A DNA stretch of 17,708 nt, taken from NCBI GenBank assembly GCA_023428295.1, contig JAEYYV010000336.1:1-17708 (forward strand), read 5' to 3'. Source of the stretch: Pseudomonadota bacterium (GTDB taxonomy: Bacteria; Myxococcota_A; Polyangia; Haliangiales; Haliangiaceae). The position numbers and the translations under genes are program-made. Positions 15,446 through 17,708 of this stretch are shown piece after piece. Numbering within the stretch: position 1 is the stretch's first letter; each line of letters starts with the position of its first letter. The notes under the pieces are model-generated. The model ran no database searches. It worked only from the letters and a program-made list of their open reading frames with translations, and was not told the DNA's origin.

Positions 15446-16765
15446 GTGCTGTCGTTTGCCCTTCGCCTCGCACGTCGTGCCGTCGACGACGGGCTCGCGC
15501 TCGTCGAACGTGCGCGCGCGTGGCGGATCGCGAAGCCGCGGCAAGCTCGCTTCGAGCGCTTCGGCGCGATCCTGCAGACCGTGGTGCCGCGCGCGCTCGT
15601 CTTCGTCGATCGCGACTACGCGCGGAGCGTGCGCGGACTCGTGACGAGCGAGCCTGCGGCGTGGGCCGCGCCCGCGATCGAGCTCGGCGATGCGCCGCTG
15701 TCTGCGCCGCTCGAAGCGCATCTGCAGCTCACGAACAGGTGCACCGCCGGCTGCCAAGGTTGTTACACCGGCGCGTCCGCCGAGGGCGCACCGAACGAGT
15801 GGGGGCTCGCTGACTGGACGCGCGCGATCGACGCGCTCGCCGATGCCGGCGTGTTTCACGTCGCACTCGGCGGTGGTGAGAGTGCGATCCTTCCGTGGCT
15901 CGGACAGCTCGCCGATCACGCGCGCGCACGCGGCATCATCCCGAACCTGACCACGTCCGGACTCGACGGGCTCGATGCGCTCGTCGCGATCGCGGATCGC
16001 TTCGGGCAGATCAACGTCTCGCTCGACGGGCTCGGCGCCACCTATGCTGCCGTGCGCGGCTTCGATGGCTTCGCGCGCGCGGACGCTGCGATCCGTCGGT
16101 TGCGCGCCGCGAAGCGCGAGGTCGGCATCAACGTCGTCGTCACGCGCCACAACTTCGACGAGCTCGACGCGATCTTTCGCTACGCCGCCGAGCGCCGGCT
16201 CTCCGAAGTCGAGCTCCTGCGGTTCAAGCCGAGCGGTCGCGGCGCGCGCGCGTACGAACAGCTGCGCTGCACCGACGAGCAGCACCGCGCGTTCCTGCCC
16301 GCGATCCTCGCCCACGCCAAGCGCTACGCGATCCGCGTCAAGGTGGATTGCTCGTACACGCCGATGCTCGCGCACCACGCGCCCGACCGAGCGCTGCTCG
16401 CCCAGCTCGCTGTCTACGGCTGCACTGGCGGCGATTTCCTCGTCGGAGCCAAGCCTGGCGGTCAGCTCACGGCGTGCAGTTTTGCCTCACCTCCGCCCGC
16501 ACAGGGGGGTGTCCGACCCAAGGTCGACCAGATCGCTCGCTACTGGGATGCTCCCGACGCGTTCGGCGCGTTCCGTCGGTGGCGCGACGCCGCCGAGCCG
16601 TGCGCGAGCTGCACCTATCACTCGCTGTGCCGCGGCGGCTGCAAGGTGGTCTCGGCCCACGTCACGGGCGACCTCGCGGCTCCGGATCCCGAGTGCCCGC
16701 GGGTCATCGATCGTCGCGCGAGCACGACGGCGACGAAGCCACGTCATCATCTGCCCGTGATATAG
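15446..16765 (+). CDS. Radical SAM/SPASM domain enzyme
   Basis: 439-aa cytoplasmic iron-sulfur enzyme. The radical SAM core begins after an 85-residue N-terminal segment. The cluster motif CTAGCQGC gives Cys99, Cys103 and Cys106 (CX3CX2C) for the SAM-binding [4Fe-4S]. GGGES (142-146) is the SAM-contacting GGE motif, and INVSLDG (189-195) is a core strand. A C-terminal Cys-rich SPASM region carries Cys326, Cys344, Cys386, Cys389, Cys395, Cys399 and Cys417, enough for auxiliary clusters. Such proteins often modify peptides or assist cofactor and heme synthesis, but no precursor peptide or maturation partner is encoded nearby, so the substrate is unknown. The GTG start has no Shine-Dalgarno sequence and TACAGT 6 nt upstream. 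The ppsR-like gene follows after 8 nt, so cotranscription is likely. Confidence 0.9.
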   Translation: MLSFALRLARRAVDDGLALVERARAWRIAKPRQARFERFGAILQTVVPRALVFVDRDYARSVRGLVTSEPAAWAAPAIELGDAPLSAPLEAHLQLTNRCTAGCQGCYTGASAEGAPNEWGLADWTRAIDALADAGVFHVALGGGESAILPWLGQLADHARARGIIPNLTTSGLDGLDALVAIADRFGQINVSLDGLGATYAAVRGFDGFARADAAIRRLRAAKREVGINVVVTRHNFDELDAIFRYAAERRLSEVELLRFKPSGRGARAYEQLRCTDEQHRAFLPAILAHAKRYAIRVKVDCSYTPMLAHHAPDRALLAQLAVYGCTGGDFLVGAKPGGQLTACSFASPPPAQGGVRPKVDQIARYWDAPDAFGAFRRWRDAAEPCASCTYHSLCRGGCKVVSAHVTGDLAAPDPECPRVIDRRASTTATKPRHHLPVI

Positions 16766-16773
16766 ACGGCCCG

Positions 16774-17583
<810 letters not shown>

Positions 17584-17708
17584 TCACTCCGCGGCCCGCA
17601 TCCACCTCGCAACGGCTTGCACGGGGCTCGGCGTCGCCTTGCACCCTGGCGCGGCCGGATCGTCGCCGCGATGCCACGCGGCGCGAGCGACGACGCCGCG
17701 CCGTGCGG
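17584..17708 (-). CDS. C-terminal end of an unknown minus-strand protein, runs off right edge
   Basis: An open frame enters from the right edge and ends at TGA (complement of 17584-17586), immediately beside the ppsR stop. The 41 visible residues include WHRGDDPAAPGCKATPSPVQ and end in AVARWMRAAE. The composition is protein-like, with Trp, Gly and Cys and no Arg-only runs, and third positions are mostly G/C. Too little is present to name a family. Convergent genes with adjacent stops are common in compact genomes, which supports it mildly. Confidence 0.5.
   Translation of the reverse strand, partial: ARRGVVARAAWHRGDDPAAPGCKATPSPVQAVARWMRAAE

Noticed and set aside
15895..16773. N-terminal extension of the PpsR frame
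   Set aside because: The extension is an Arg-rich shadow of the radical SAM gene. The family begins at the ATG at 16774, giving the expected length of about 270 aa.

Overview
The window is about 17.7 kb of high-GC DNA with strong G/C bias at third codon positions. Neighbouring genes for type IV pilus retraction, DUF4397 lipoproteins, ECF sigma control and many secreted proteins suggest a Myxococcota (former deltaproteobacterial) chromosome. This is an inference from content and codon usage; there is no rRNA or other phylogenetic marker. No insertion sequence, CRISPR array, tRNA, rRNA or phage gene was found, and the region reads as ordinary chromosome.

Left part, minus strand (1-3362): the start of an exported helical-repeat protein runs off the left edge (1-378). 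A tightly overlapping three-gene operon follows: an unknown 157-aa protein, a PilT-type retraction ATPase and a PilU-type ATPase, joined by 1- and 4-nt overlaps. The operon diverges from a tiny one-helix membrane protein (3416-3583).

Middle, plus strand (3416-6772): the small membrane protein, a DUF4397 lipoprotein built from an internal duplication, an ECF sigma factor, and a membrane anti-sigma factor with an RskA-like outer domain. The sigma and anti-sigma genes overlap by 3 nt. Together they look like an envelope-stress or surface-sensing regulatory unit.

Centre (6773-15075): a 201-bp spacer rich in direct and inverted repeats precedes a three-gene cluster. It encodes a YqiJ-like membrane OB-fold protein, a long YqiK-like flotillin, and a 1757-aa AAA+ ATPase of the DUF3686 'DNA repair ATPase' type. 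The gaps are 18 and 5 nt, so the three products probably act together at a membrane microdomain. This is the most interesting system in the window.

Right part: a small lipoprotein (minus strand, 15082-15351) diverges from a radical SAM/SPASM enzyme (15446-16765). The latter is followed 8 nt later by a PEP synthase/PPDK regulatory kinase-phosphorylase (16774-17583). The end of an unknown minus-strand gene occupies the right edge.

A cross-cutting observation: four genes that begin transcription units (at 378-, 3416+, 15351- and 15446+) each have a TANNNT hexamer exactly 6 nt before the start codon and no Shine-Dalgarno sequence. This is the arrangement expected of leaderless mRNAs. Genes inside operons mostly have ordinary purine-rich ribosome binding sites.
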